A stretch of DNA of 64,000 bases from Pithys albifrons albifrons (lineage: Eukaryota; Chordata; Aves; Passeriformes; Thamnophilidae), in NCBI RefSeq assembly GCF_047495875.1, contig NC_092463.1, positions 8,140,622 through 8,204,621 of the forward strand, read 5' to 3'. The notes under the pieces are model-generated. The model saw only the letters and a list, made by a program, of their open reading frames with translations, did not search any database and was not told where the DNA came from. Position 1 is the first letter of the stretch; each line of letters starts with the position of its first letter. The position numbers were made by a program, and so were the translations under genes. This document shows, one piece after another, positions 48,284 to 61,300 of this stretch.

Positions 48284-48817
48284 TGTCATGGTTTAACCCC
48301 AGTAAGCAACTAAGCCCCACGCAGCCACTCGCTCACCCCCACCCCTATCATGGGATGCAGGAGAGAATCAGAAGGTAAAAGTGACAAGTAAAGTGACTCC
48401 TTTGTTGAGATTAAGTTTAATGGGACAAAACAGGAAGAAAATAGTAATAGTGATAATAATAATGACAGAAGAATTGAATACAGAAAATTGCTCACTACTT
48501 GCTGACCAATGCCCAGCCATTTCCCAAAAAGTGGCCTCCAGTTTATGTACTGAGCGTGACATCATGTGATATGGAATATCTCTTTGGTCAGTTGGGATCA
48601 GCTGTCCTGGCTGTGTCCTTTCCCATCTTGTTGTGCCCCTCAAGCCTTTTTTCTGGTGGGGCATGAGAAGCAGAAAAGTCCCTGACTCAGGGTAAGCACC
48701 ACTTAGCAACAACTAAAAGAGCAGTGTATTATCAGCATTATTATCATACTGAATCCTAAACATCGCACCACACCAGCTACTAGGAAGAAAATAACACTCC
48801 CAGCAAAAAACAGAACA
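48284..48817 (-). mobile_element. Solo LTR of an avian endogenous retrovirus (ERVL-like)
   Basis: On the minus strand it starts TGTTCTGTTTTTTGCTGGG at 48817 and ends GGTTAAACCATGACA at 48284, with TGT...ACA termini. The blocks are those of a widespread avian LTR family: 'TAGTTGTTGCTAAGTGGTGC', 'CTGACCAAAGAGATATTCCA', 'CATGATGTCACGCTCAGTAC', the retroviral 'CATTAAAC' region, then 'CTGCGTGGGGCTTAGTTGCT'. Exact 5-bp direct repeats ACAGG flank it (48279-48283 and 48818-48822), a retroviral target-site duplication; 5 bp is typical of ERVL-class elements. No internal gag-pol follows, so it is a solo LTR left by LTR-LTR recombination. Length is 534 bp. It carries potential promoter and poly(A) signals facing left. 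The subfamily name is not assigned. Confidence 0.92.
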
Positions 48818-48822
48818 ACAGG
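48818..48822. repeat. Target-site duplication, right copy (ACAGG)
   Basis: Five bases directly after the LTR terminus at 48817, identical to 48279-48283. The exact match argues for a relatively young insertion, or for luck at five bases. Confidence 0.85.
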
Positions 48823-50879
48823 GCAGGAGGGTTTGAGTTTAGTTGAACATGGGCAAAGAAAAGCCTTAAACTTAATAAATTAGCAAAATCAATGACAGCA
48901 GCTTTACTTAGTTTTCAGTGATTTTTTAAACTCTTACAATTCTGAAAGGATAAGTCACATGCTCTGCTTCAACATCTGGCCTTTGTGCCTGCATCTTCAG
49001 CCCAATCTCCACAATGGGGATGAGGCACACAGACTCATACAGGGGAAGAGACACTGTGCTGGGACCTGCTCTCTCCTCCATCTGTATCACAAGTTGGCCA
49101 TGTGCTCTCTGACCAGCTGCTTCTCCTAACACTTAGGGACATGCCCTTGCCTGCAAGTTGCCTTTGGTTTTGCAACTCAGCTCTCACATAGACCCTAGGT
49201 GTTTTCACAATTGATTTTTCCTAGAATTGCAGTTGTTCAGCATGTCTCACCACTGAGATGAGTGTAGTTCATCAGGAAGATTTCTGAACCTCCAAAAATG
49301 TGTGCAGATTTGCTTTGCCGTACTCATTTCTCTCTGTTTGAGCACTAAAAACACATTCAGGCAGCCTCTTAAAGTCATACAAATAACAGCCATTGAAATG
49401 GAAAGCAGCAAAATTATGAATATTGTATAATGCAATGTTAAATTACAAATAAATAAAACATCTGGGGCCAGATGTTGCAGTTGGATTTCTGTGTGGAACT
49501 GCCATTCCTTTCAGCAACATTTTGTATGCGCTTCTGAGAGCGGAGTTCGGCACTTGATGTAGAAAACTCGTGTTTTTAATGCAATATTAATGGAGGATGA
49601 TTTCTCCACTAAAACCAAGGCAGTTTGGTAGATGGATAGATTAACATATTTTAGAAAAAACAGTTAAGGGTGTCTAGAACAACCTTTCATAATGGTGGGG
49701 TGTTTGGTTGTTTGTTGGGTTTTTTTTTGCATGTGGGAGTTGGGGGTTTTTTTGAGGTTAAAAGGACAGAAAACAAGAGTGAAAGAAATTGGAGAAACCT
49801 CTACAGAGCACATATGGTGGAAACAGACAGTATAAGAAATTTACTTGAAGCAAGCCTGAATGTTCAGTCACTCAGGAGTTTTAAAAGATAGAAGAATGGT
49901 GAAAATACATGAAAGAAGAAAAATATAATCTCAGAATATCTAGCCTCAGGTGGACTTGTCAAGTACTCAACTCCCATTTTTCCTTTTTAAAAGTCTCTTG
50001 AGTCTTTCACCAATACAGAATTTATTAATACCCATGGGGCAGTTACAGGAGAAAAATGGCCATTTAATAAAAAAAAAATCCCCTTCAGAGGTTTGGTTGG
50101 ACAGCTTTGCAGAATTTGACCTTTAGTAGAATCTAGAAAATCCTTTTTTACACCAGGGTTGATTTCTCTATTGGTTCAAGTGTGATGCTTGTGGTTGCAG
50201 GTGCTGCTTTGTGACTGTTTGTCACATAGCTGTCAGGCCCTGCTCCACTCCAGCTCCCCTCTGTGGTACCTGCCTGGGCTTGTTTGCCATGGGCTTTTCT
50301 GAGATTGCAGAAAGCCTTTGAGAGTGGTGGCTGTTTATCTCATTATGTCCTCAAAGGGGTAACCTTTCAAGACACACATAGTTTTCCAGTCTGCACAGCT
50401 GGGTTGTCAGACTGCAGTGCATCCAGGCTCAGCACTGTGTGGAATCTGCTGGATGACCAGTGAAAGAAATTAAACATCAAGCATTAATTCACTGCTTTCT
50501 GCACACCTTTTTGAACAATTGATTAAGGTGCCCTTAAGCCTCTGCAGACAAGGAGATGTGAAGTGCTGTGCCAAGGACCAGCTCCAGGCCATGGTCCCCT
50601 TCACATTAAATTGTGGGCAGGTATTGTATCACATTAGTAAAGGAAGGGCTTTAGTATGGCAGCCTTGGTGAGATATGCCCACTGTGCATCCCTTGCCATT
50701 AGATGTCCAGTCTGAGAAAAGAAGACTGCACCATCCAGCCCTCGGGATGTGCCAGTTGGTACCCAGTAGTTCAGCCAGAGGAACCTGGCAGCTCCATTCA
50801 GCTTGCCAGCTCCCAGGTTTCAAAATAAAGGCTCAAGTATATGAAGTGATGCTATAAAAGCATCAGCATGCATCTGACC
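48823..50879. other. Unassigned single-copy DNA
   Basis: No gene or repeat recognised. G/T-rich patches lie around 49695-49755. Frames are short and without domains. Confidence 0.5.
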
Positions 50880-51564
50880 TGTGATAGTTTTGATCCAGGC
50901 CTTCCTCAGTAAACAGCAGTAACTAAGGAAAGGCCCATTTCCCAGGTATTCCACACTTGTTTTATTCCATGTAACAAGGGAGTATAACTAAGAGAAAGAT
51001 AGGAAGTTGCCTTTCTTCTTCTTCCAGTGAGGCTTGGGAGCAAACAGTCCAGGTGTTGGTCTCCCTTATCAGAGCCTGAGGCCTCGTTGCAGTGATTGCC
51101 ATTGTCTACCCCGCAGGAGATCAGGGAAAAGCTGGTTTTCTCTTGAAGGAAGTTTGGTGAAGTTATATTTTGTCAGTTTTTAGAGGTTTTGATTGCACTT
51201 GTCTGTTTTGTTTCTGTTTTGTCTCTCCTTTGTCCCTGTTTCCCCCTCCCCTTTTCCCTTTTTCCCCTCAAAAGCTCCCTGTCATATATACAAATTGTAT
51301 ATATAATTGTAAATGTTTGAAAATATATTCTGATTTAATTCAGTTCCTTTCAAGTTCTCAGTTTCCTTTCATTTTCTTTTCTTCGCTTGGAGGAGCGGGG
51401 AGGGAAGAGGGGCACAGTTTGTGCTGGAAGGCCTTGTCAATCAGAGACATGACTCTAGACAGCATCAGCAGCCCATGCCTTTGGAGAAGCATTAAAAGAA
51501 AAGGCAACAAAAGGCATCTGCCTTTGCTAGAAATTATTTATTGAAGGAAACCCCAATAAATCAG
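50880..51564 (+). mobile_element. Endogenous retrovirus LTR, copy 2 (right end uncertain)
   Basis: Begins TGTGATAGTTTTGATCC and is clearly homologous to copy 1 at 44762 for its first ~150 bp. It then has a long T/C-rich segment (about 51200-51275) and a 21-bp palindrome, ATATATACAA-A-TTGTATATAT (51284-51304). An AATAAA poly(A)-type hexamer lies at 51556-51561. The pentamer TGACC occurs at 50875-50879 and again at 51565-51569, which would bound an element ending at 51564, but that end reads TCAG rather than CA. The left edge is firm and the right edge tentative. LTR class is not assigned. Confidence 0.6.
51284..51304. repeat. 21-bp AT-rich palindrome inside LTR copy 2
   Basis: ATATATACAA and TTGTATATAT are exactly complementary arms around a single central A. 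In the LTR context this might be a conserved family feature. Only one copy with this segment is present in the window, so that cannot be tested here. Confidence 0.6.
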
Positions 51565-54500
51565 TGACCAAGGGAAGAATACAGAGTATTTTATTTGTTG
51601 GTGACAAAGAGAAAACTCACTTTTTGCAAGTGTCTCTAAAGTTTTACAGTTCTCTCTTCCTGCTGCTGCTTACCCTTCTCTCTTCCAAGACTCATGTAAG
51701 TCTGTGCAAATTCAGTCCTCTGCCCAACATCATCTCTCCATAAAGTCATTTAAAAAAGGTGAATGTTCTTGGCCTGTGGGTCTTAACTTGATGAATCTAC
51801 CTACAGATGGCAATTTCCGAGGTCAGGGCAAAAAGTCTTCCTTTCCAGAAAAACAAATCTTCAACCTGGAAATCCTTTTCTGGCACAGCATGTTTGCTAT
51901 TTGCTACTTTGCATTTCCTTGAACTGAAGAAAGCAATAAGGAAAAAAATCTGCTCAACAGGGTTTTGTTTGATGCTGTGTGAAATGACATCACCAGTAAT
52001 CCAGCCAGATGGGGCTGAGCACTGTGTCTGTGAAAATGTTCATAGGAGCAGTGAGCACCTTCAGACAGACGCTTTCCATTAGACTAAACACAGGTATTCT
52101 TTTTAAAAGTGTGCAAGGAAATGGAGCTGCAGACCAAAGCCAACAGTTAAACACAGCTGTTCTTTTGCCTTGCTGCCCCCCCAGTTATTTTTCATTTCAA
52201 GGTGTGGACTCAATCAGGAAAATGGAAAAATGGTGGAGAGCTTCTATGAATGTCTTTTGCACACCCTGGATTTTATAAGGTAATGTTAAAGTTTCTCTTC
52301 CAGTTTTACTTATCCAAAAGTTATCTACGCAAAACACAAGAGCTGAAGCTGGAGTGGAAAACTGGATCTTCCACCTTTTGGGCGTAAAAAACTTGTGCCA
52401 GAACTTTTACAGGGCCTTTAAAAATGGTGTCTCTAAATAACACCTGCACTATACATTTTATATGCCAGCGTTTCAATTTATGAAGTTTCCTTTGGCTACG
52501 GCTGTATGCTATCTTGGTTTTTATATATGACAAGAACCCCTCTGCCATGTCTGTGGAGTTTTTGGACTTGAGGGTGTTAATAATGAACATCTTATGCTTG
52601 TTTCAGTGCCCATGTCTGACAAGAACAGCACTGGCTTTTAAAAGCCCTTTATCTGAGCTAAGTAGAAAATGATGTTCCTATGCCATGGGACTTTTCTGCA
52701 TCTTCAGTATTTTCTCTTCCTATGCAGAAATGAAATGCTTGCTGGGTTTATGACAGACTGGTGTGCCACAACATAATTTTGGTTTTCAGTGACATCTGCT
52801 CCTTAGAATAGAATTAGCTGCCCAAAATGAAACAAAAAATGCCCTCTTCAAGGGGTGACTCTGGATGCTCTGGCCAGGCAGATGTGGCAGGAGCAGGTCC
52901 ATGAGTCCATCTCTCTTTTTCTGGTCCCTGTGCAAGAGCGGTGGTTTTCCTGCAGCTCCAAGGCATTTCCCAACAGGTCTCTCAGAAGCAATGAGTTCCT
53001 GCCAAAAGAGTTGGTTTTCTTGAATCAGCATTTTCTGACTGGAAAGAAGAAATTCCAATCACTTTTGCTCTTTATAAATGGACAGACTGGCAGTCCCTAG
53101 AAGAAACTTTACCCATCACATTCTATTTAGTGTGGGTCTAAGACATACACAGTAACCAACTGGCTTAATGGAAATCTCCCAATATCTCAGCGTGAAGAGC
53201 TAATACTTTTAAAACAATTGCATGTTTAAAAATACATATTTCATTCATCTCCAGCAGCCTCATGGTAACAGCATAGAGCTGTTCCAGCACCATAAAAAAA
53301 GGAGAAGGTTCCATTATCAGACGCTTCAGCTATTTCCCCTGGCTAGTCTAGAAAGAGAATCCCAAAATCACTGAAGTGCCCTGGGCAGACATTTTATAGC
53401 AGTACAGGCTATTTCATTGCTGGAAGCAAGTCTATAATAGCCTTTTAAGCATCATTCAGCCTGAATTATCTGCTTAAGACATGTACATAAATCACACTAT
53501 ATTACACAATATTTTTTCTTGCCCCCTTTCTTGAATTTTATTCCTCCAGCTCAAGTTTTAGAAAAGGAGCAAATGAGTTTTCCTTCAGATCAAAGCTAGT
53601 GGGATGACTGAGTTAGGCCAGGAATTTTTGGCTCAGTTTGTCATATTAAGAGGAGTGAAATTCTATTTAATGAAGAGGGAGAGGTGTTACAGAAAGAGGA
53701 GGCAGTAACTTACTTATTATTACTCATTTTAACTTGCTTGTTTTCATGTCATTTATCTGTGTATGCTCTACACTGTTGTAGTACTGGAGTACTGGATGAC
53801 CTATTAACTGAGCCTCATACTCACAGTTCTTTTCTGAGGAAGACTCACATCTTAATGATGGGCCATTAGGAGAAGGCTTTTAACTACTTTAAATCCTAAT
53901 CCTAGCTCTAATTTCCAGCTTTGTCACATAGGTATAGTTCTGGAAAGGGGTTAAACCCCACTGTGCCTGCTGAGGCACCTCCTGTTAGTGGTGCAACTCC
54001 AGTGTTTGCATAGCAGAAACGAGATGAAATATGGAAAACATGCCCAAGGCAGGGAACAGAACTGAGACCCACCTATCTGAATGAACACCCTAAGCATCAG
54101 GCTGCAGGACTTACCTTGAATGCCTGCCCTCTCTTGCTTTGGGAAATCTCTCAGTCTCATGGGGACAGTGATTCAGAAAAAGGCATGGTCTCACCTGAAA
54201 TTTCAAAGATAACCAAAGTCTTAGAATTGGACTGAAAATTTGCAGCTGTTGGAGGAGAGACCTCTGAATTATAGCACCTCATAAAGAAACAAGGTGCCAG
54301 GTCCTAGCATGCACTAGGGCAGCAGCCACCTGGATAGACAGTACATGACTGTTTAGAATTGCTGAGGATGGAGATTATGAGGAGGAAGTATTGTGTAGGC
54401 TAGAGGGCAGAAGACACAAACCCAAGGGAAACTAGATTTTGTTAGTTCTGTTCCACCAGAACCAATTTAATATTCTCTTTTTGGGTGCTGCCTGTAGGAT

Positions 54501-57500
54501 TGAGTCTCAGCACCTTTGCTTGCAGGTGCCAGTTGTTCTGGCCATTCTATATGTACCTGTACTGCTGCTAAGCTGAAGCAGGAGCCATCTGCATTCACAT
54601 ATATGCAGGAAGAGCTGTCCAGATTTGGTGTAGGAAAGTCTGCTGGATCTATTCCCAGCTAACTGAGAATAAGGAGTGATATATTGGGAAATTTTGGCAG
54701 TAAGGCTAAGAGGCAGCATTGCTTACAGCCCCATTACCTCTGCAACTGGTGCCCATCTGTAGGATTGGGGTCCCCTAACCATTTCAGGAAACAAGATACC
54801 ACTTCTTAGTAGTGGAATGGAGTAGAGAAGAAGGGTAAGTCCACTGCCTGCCTGCTTAGCTGAGCTGTGGCCTGACTATCAGCTAATTGGCTCAAAACAG
54901 GCTAAATGGGTTCAAGTAGCACATAAGTACACTCAGAGCACAGACATGTCCATAACAGGTCTGTGGCCAAGAGCTGCCCATTACCTGTTAGTGTGCTGAC
55001 TACTGAATAAATCTTCATTCTTGGAGTCAGCACACCTGAAGCATGTTCAGGTGACATCTCTGGAGCCCGAAGATCACTGATGATGTCCTGTAGCATTAAT
55101 GCTGGAGGGACATGCTTTTCAGCCATCCACCCGTTTCTTGTAGATGTAAATAGCGGCTGTTCCCACTAGGAGTGAGGAGACAAGTTTGTTTCCATAAATG
55201 TCCAGACTGCCAAGAAAAATACCAAGCAATCTGTAGTAGCGTTTGTACGATGCTGACACATGCCCACCAGGAGCACGGCTGCCACCACCACCTCATTTCA
55301 CAGAGGCCATCGACAGCTGTCAGATGATAACAACTTTGGATAATTAGTGTCCTGAAGGGCTTGAACTGAGAGCTCAGAAATGAAAAACTGCATTAGAGAG
55401 CAGCTATTGCCTCCTCACCCCTCGAGACTGGTTGTGTATGTTGAGCTCAACAATAACATTAATAAAAGGTAATACTAAGAAAAGCAATATAGCAGGCTAA
55501 ATTGCCTTTGCTGTGTCTTGGGCTTACATTTCATTACAAATACCTTCTTATTCAGGATATGATCTTTTTAAGTCATTAAGGAAAGTCCTGAAGTCCTTTC
55601 TCAGTTTTCCCTCATAGCTTGAATGCTTTCTCATTAACTTCAGAGGATGACTCCTTGTCTGACTGAAAACTGAAAGGGGGTCTTGGGATTTGAACTGCTG
55701 GGAATTTTGCTTGAGTAAGCAGCAAGAAATATGGCCCTGATAATAACCTTTCCTTTTTTCTTTTCCCCAATTTTTTCATGTTGCTTTTCTGACAGCTCTG
55801 AAAGAGTGGGAGGAAAGCCGTTAGGACTCACAGCCCTTTTTTGTTTGTTTTTGAGGATTTGTGAAATGTTTTCTTTTGAATTGCTAAGCAGAAAGTAATT
55901 TCAGCAGAAAAGCCATCACATTTCATTTAGAAATTATCAATTGAAGCTGGTAAGGGCATTTTTCAACTAAACCAGCATGACGATATCAACATAACCACCA
56001 AAATGTTTGGATCAACAAAAATCTGGCCTTTATTTTTGATTATGAATGCCACAGAAGTTTTAACGGAATTTTTTCCCGTCTCTTAAATTGAAAAATTTGG
56101 CTAACTCATTCCCACAGAGACTGTGTTCACACAGGAACATGTTTACACGTCTACCTCTGATCATACAAGATATTGCTGGATTATCAGATGCACTGGCTTT
56201 TCAGCCCCAGAGAGTGATATGTTCTCACCACAATCCTGTCTCTCACCAGAAATGTGGACTACTTAGATAACAGCAGCTTCACTCTTTTCCTGACCTCAGA
56301 AAAAAGGGCCTTTTTCTTTCTTTTTTTTTTCTTTAAAAGGAGAAAATGAGACCAAGGGCAAAACTGTATTTCAGCACTTCTAGACACTGCTGAGAGGCTG
56401 CCCCAGTTTTATTAACAGAGGGTGAAGTGTTGCATGGGAAACCCAAGTCCTCAGAAAAAGTTTACTTTAGCCTATTTAGGATTTGGTTTAGAAACCACCA
56501 AAATATTACTAAAAGTTAGCAAAACTGTGAACAGGTTTATCTAAGATGAAGTCAGAGTGGCCAGCCCTTGGTATGGGTTATGCAGGTGTAGGGAAAGCAG
56601 TCAGCTGTCACAGGTGTCTGTGAGAGGAGATGCTCACCCAGGACAGGTCACATAGACTGGGGAGATGCAGAAAGGTGACGAAAAGCAGTTGCAGGGCATG
56701 ACAGCTTGTAACCACCATAGCCATCTCTGCAATTAGCATCTGTATATGCTTAACATTTCCTCTCTTTTGCCTATGGTTTTAACCTCAGACCTCTTTTTAT
56801 CCTATTTTGTGCAGCTTTACTGCTACTTTACAACCTCTGTGCTCTGCCAAAGGAGTTCAGAAGAAGCTGTGGCAGAAATGACTGGGCATCCTGAGACTAT
56901 GTCCATGCCAATCTTCACAAAATAAGTCTTTTTTCATACACTGCAATGTAATAATGTGTAATAATGGACATCGGCCCTTGCTCAGCCTCATTTAATGACC
57001 TATAACTGAGTGAATAATTCATTCAGTGCCTAGGGTTCTTGTGTGGAGACTTGTTTTACCACAGGGCCCTAGGGAATGAAAACAGCAATAAAGTTCCAGC
57101 TTTTAACCCATCCATTTACAAAGCCTCCTGATATTATTCCATCCGTGATCAATTTAAATGAACTTGTTGGAGGTTTACTAGCAGCCTTCCTGTATTTCAT
57201 ACCTCAGTACATATTTTTTCAGAGCATTTACAGCTTTTACTTATTTGTTGGTTTGAAGAGAAGAGAGAATTCTCAACCACAAAGTCACATTTTTATTTAA
57301 GGCTTTAATTGTCTTAAAGAAGAGCTTTTCTGAAATCCAGCCCTTTTGGAGTCACTGATGTCATTTATTATCCAGCAAACTCTTTCAGGCTTTGGGACAG
57401 GTTAATACTCCTCACTACCAGTGTAATTTTTCTTAGGCTGTGTTACTGTGTTTATATGAGGATCTTCATTTTGCTTTGGCAGCAGAATTTCTTTTCTGCT

Positions 57501-57512
57501 TCTGCAAATTAC
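51565..57512. other. Unassigned single-copy DNA
   Basis: About 6 kb without a recognised gene or repeat. All frames are under about 95 codons and domain-free. Pyrimidine- or A-rich tracts near 56301-56335 are simple low-complexity sequence. Confidence 0.5.
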
Positions 57513-57528
57513 AAAAAAAAAAAAAAAA
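57513..57528 (+). repeat. Poly(A) tract, 16 A
   Basis: Uninterrupted A16 with no retroposon body recognisable upstream. Confidence 0.95.
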
Positions 57529-57899
57529 GCCTTCCTAAGCTGGATCGCTTTGCAGCTGTGAAAACCTATAATAACTTCAGTCGGATTACAACTACATCAA
57601 AGGTATTATATATCCCTGAGTAACATATTTACTGGGCTTTTCAACAGCTGTATAATTAGCTCTGGGTGACTACTTTTTTCCTTCACATCTTTAAATATCC
57701 ATATTTCAAATTCACAGAAATTCAAAGGGGAGGTGGTTTTCCCTTTCATAGAAGGTGCAACCCACCAGATTTTTCCTAAGCTTTTTCAATATTTTTGGTT
57801 TTCAAAAACAAACAAAAAAATGCTACAGCCTCCCTGTCCCCTGGTAACCAGGTCCAAGGTATCCATCATCCCTTCTGGCTCATTGTGGCTGCCTGATTG
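57529..57899. other. Unassigned DNA
   Basis: No gene or repeat recognised. The first ~150 bp are AT-rich and repeat-free and look like ordinary single-copy sequence. Confidence 0.5.
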
Positions 57900-58330
57900 A
57901 TGAGGGAATTGATTCAGGCAGGGGATGGGGATGGACTCCTTTGTGGCATTCCCCTGAAGAGGCAGCTTAGAGGCAGCAGCTGTCCCCAGAGTCGGTTGCA
58001 GCCCCCTCTCACAATAGGAGGTGGCAGAAGGTGAGGAAAATGCTCGTGCCTCCACAAGGAGGAATAAAGGCTCCATATGCCCCGGGCCCCAACAGATGCT
58101 CCAGCGGGGTGACCCCCTTTGCTGTTCCCTCCCTCACGCCTTCCCCTTGCAGCGCCTCCATCACCAGCACTGACGGCCCCTATTGGCACTGACAGTCCCT
58201 ATTCACAGGGACATCTCCAGTGAGGGTCCCGTCACGGCCCACCAGCACGGCAGGAGCTTTGGGAGGAGGGGTTGCAAACAGGGTTGGCCTGGACAACGTG
58301 TGGTGTCAAAAACTCATCTCCCACTGCACA
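57900..58330. other. GC-rich patch with scattered CpG
   Basis: GC content rises sharply against the AT-rich flanks. CpGs occur in 'GCCCCGGGCCCC' (58079-58090), 'CAGCGGGG' (58099-58106) and 'CAGCGCC' (58150-58156), and several lie between 58172 and 58246. A 91-codon minus-strand frame (57914-58189) crosses it, but GC-rich DNA lacks stops, so that is weak evidence. It could be a minor CpG island, a GC-rich exon or a decayed repeat. No core promoter motif or splice pair is recognised. Confidence 0.35.
58169..58206 (+). repeat. 19-bp imperfect tandem duplication
   Basis: ACTGACGGCCCCTATTGGC (58169-58187) is followed directly by ACTGACAGTCCCTATTCAC (58188-58206), with 15 of 19 positions identical. 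It is a small local duplication inside the GC-rich patch. Confidence 0.8.
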
Positions 58331-61300
58331 CGTCCGCTGTCATTCCTCTGCAGAGCCTTTTGTTATACAATTCCCTTTATTCTGGGAACAGGAGAAAAAA
58401 GAGGTTTCAAAATTCACTAGCTAGGTTTTCTTTCCGGGTTCTTTTTGCCCTTTGATGAGCAGCAGAAGGCAGTGCTTGAGTGTTGACGTGAAGAGAAGTT
58501 TTTTCCCCCCACGAGAATACATCACAACCTGTTGGTTTATGTTGTGCTGATTGCTCATTCCCATGGCCAGGATGACAAGGGAAGGTGTGAAAAATGCTTT
58601 TACACAGTCTCTGTAGAAATGCTGATTTCCTCTTTTAATTTTTTTTCTCAGCTGATGGAACTTTGAACTCTGTTTTCTCTTCAGAAAGATTTCCTAAGAT
58701 GAGCTCCTAGTCTGGAATTGTCTGGTCCCAGTGTTTTATTATGGCCCTGTGCTGTGTTGGCTGGCGGGTTCTGATGTGCAGGAAAGACTCAGCTGGCTGA
58801 GCCCTTTCAGGACAAACAGCTAAGACAATTTACTATCTGATTTTATGAGAGCCATTTACACTTTGCAGAATTTTTTAAGCATCAAGCCCTTAAGAAGTGT
58901 ATTCTGAGCGTGGTACCTAGGAGAATTGCACACACATTTCCTGTCAGCAGCCGGAGAATAGTGTCTAACACCTGCTATGAAGAGCTTGAAATATATTCTT
59001 AAATGGCTTGATTGCTTTGCATTTCCCTTGAGATGCAATGAGACATTATGGTGCAGTTTCTTTTCCACAAAACCTATTGCAGATCCTCCTCTAGTTAAGC
59101 TGCAGAGCAGAGTGGCTGAGCCTGGGCTTGCTTGTGCTTACACTCACTGAAATTTGAGCCTGTGCTTAAAATCTAGCTTATGCTCAGAGGGATCTTCAAG
59201 ATCAGTACCTGGGAGGGAGCAGACATGGGCCACAGGCAACCGAGGGCAGGATTTTGCCCTACAGGAGCTTAAAGAGCCAGTTGAGAGTAGGCATAAACAC
59301 CAGTAGAGAAACCTCTCAAAGTGTTCTTGTTGTAAGCACACACTTGTGACTTCATGGTGTCTATTCTTCCTCTGCATTGTCCCTGGCCTCATTTGGGAAG
59401 CCAGCAGAGATAGAGATGTGTTTCACAAGAGAAGGGAAAACATCTGCCTTGGTTTCCTGAGTCCATTTGCATTGTCAGAGCAACCTACTTCTCCCATACA
59501 GGTGTGCTGCAGTGGCATCAGGAGGAAACCTTCCCATCCTTGTCAGGTGAGAGCCAGCATCCACTGGGGAATGGATGAACACACCTTTCCCTTCAAACCC
59601 ACAGCCCCTGATGCTCCACCTAATGGGCCGCCCTTGTCAGTGATCAACCAGTCATTGCACAGTAAATATTCAGCTACCCAAACACCAAATGAGTAAACCA
59701 GAGAGCCTTCTAGACAAAATTTCCCAGGAGCTTAAGCCCCAGCCTCTTTGAAGCACATCAGGTGGGAAGGAGGGGTGCTGAGAGTGAGATGCACCATTAT
59801 AGGGAACCTTTTTATTTCAGCATCTTGAAATGTTGTTGAAATGTCAGCATGTTGTCAGCCATTACCTTGCAGCCCTTGCACTCCCCTGTACCAGCCCACC
59901 CCACCACTCACCCATCCCATGGGTTGGTGTATAATGTTTTCAGAGGACACTGCAGTTTCAGCTGAACTTGGTGGGAGCTCAGAGCTTTCAGCCCCATGGA
60001 AAACACAAGTGCAATCCAATATTAAATTTGTATAAAAAAAACCAGCAGTGATTTTCTACCTCAGAATGTTTGTGTTTTCAGACACCTGAATATATACTCT
60101 GTAAAAGAAAGCAGGAATCTATTAGGTATATAAATATTAATATTTATGAAATAAATCCTGAAGTTTCAACTCTTCTTTGGCTGTGGATGTCTTGAAGCTT
60201 ATTCCATGGAGGATGATGTTTTTCTGCTATCAGGTAAAATGGTGGAAAAATCAGTACAGGCAGAAACTCATTTAGCATTTCAATTAACAGGAAAAGGCCT
60301 TGGAATTTGAGTAGCAATTTTTTGTAACTTTCAATGAATATTTCAAAGCTTTCTCAAATAATGTAGTTTTCTTTGAACTTCAGTTGCTGGAAGATGCCCA
60401 GGAATTTCACACAGATAGCTAACCTTTCTCCTCACTGCCACTCCTCCACCTGCAGGATGATTCCTCATCCTTGTTTCATGTTCCCTGTGCTTTTGTGTGG
60501 ACCCTTCCCTCCTTACAAAGGCAGCTGGGCCTGGGTGCTGCAGTGAGGCTGCCCACTAACTCCAGCCTTAATGCATGTATTTTGCTCTTGCAAATTAAAA
60601 AATAGAACCAAAATTATGAAAAAGGGCAGGTGTAAGGATATGTTTATGGAACAGCTTCAGACATTTTCTAATTATTTTTTGATCTGTAGGGGAGCAGAAA
60701 CTGATCCTTGCATATTCTTTTTGCCAAATGTCCTTATTTAGGAGTCACTCCCTCTAGCAACAACAGGAAACCCCATCCTTGATTTTGTCAAAGTTTTCAT
60801 GACAAGGCTCTGTTAAACATATGTGATGAGGACAAAAGTGCATATTTCAGTTTTATTCACGCTTCCTGGTCAAATGCAATAAATTTTATTGTCCTTGTGC
60901 CAAATTTCCTAGTTTTTAGGAAGATAACAGAATTCTACATAAAATAAGGTTGAAAAAGCCAGCCTGTGAAACAACTCCAGTTGGCTATGGAGAATCGGCC
61001 TTGCTGACAAGCTTCTCTGACCACACCATGTGCTGTGTCCATGCCCATTGTTCCTGCATTTCAGGGCCAGGCAGAGGGGATGTGGCTGATGTAATTCAAT
61101 GCTCACGATTTGTGATTTACAGCCACAAAGCACTAGATATGCCGCCTTGATGCCCCTAAGCCATCCCATGAAATGAGCATAGACAGGGAAGTTTCCAGGG
61201 AGGTGTGAAGCCAGTTGTGTCCCAGCAGAGCACAGCACTTGGCACAGGGAAACCAGTCCTCCCTCCTGGTGTTGGTAATGTTGTAAACTTCAGAAGCTGT

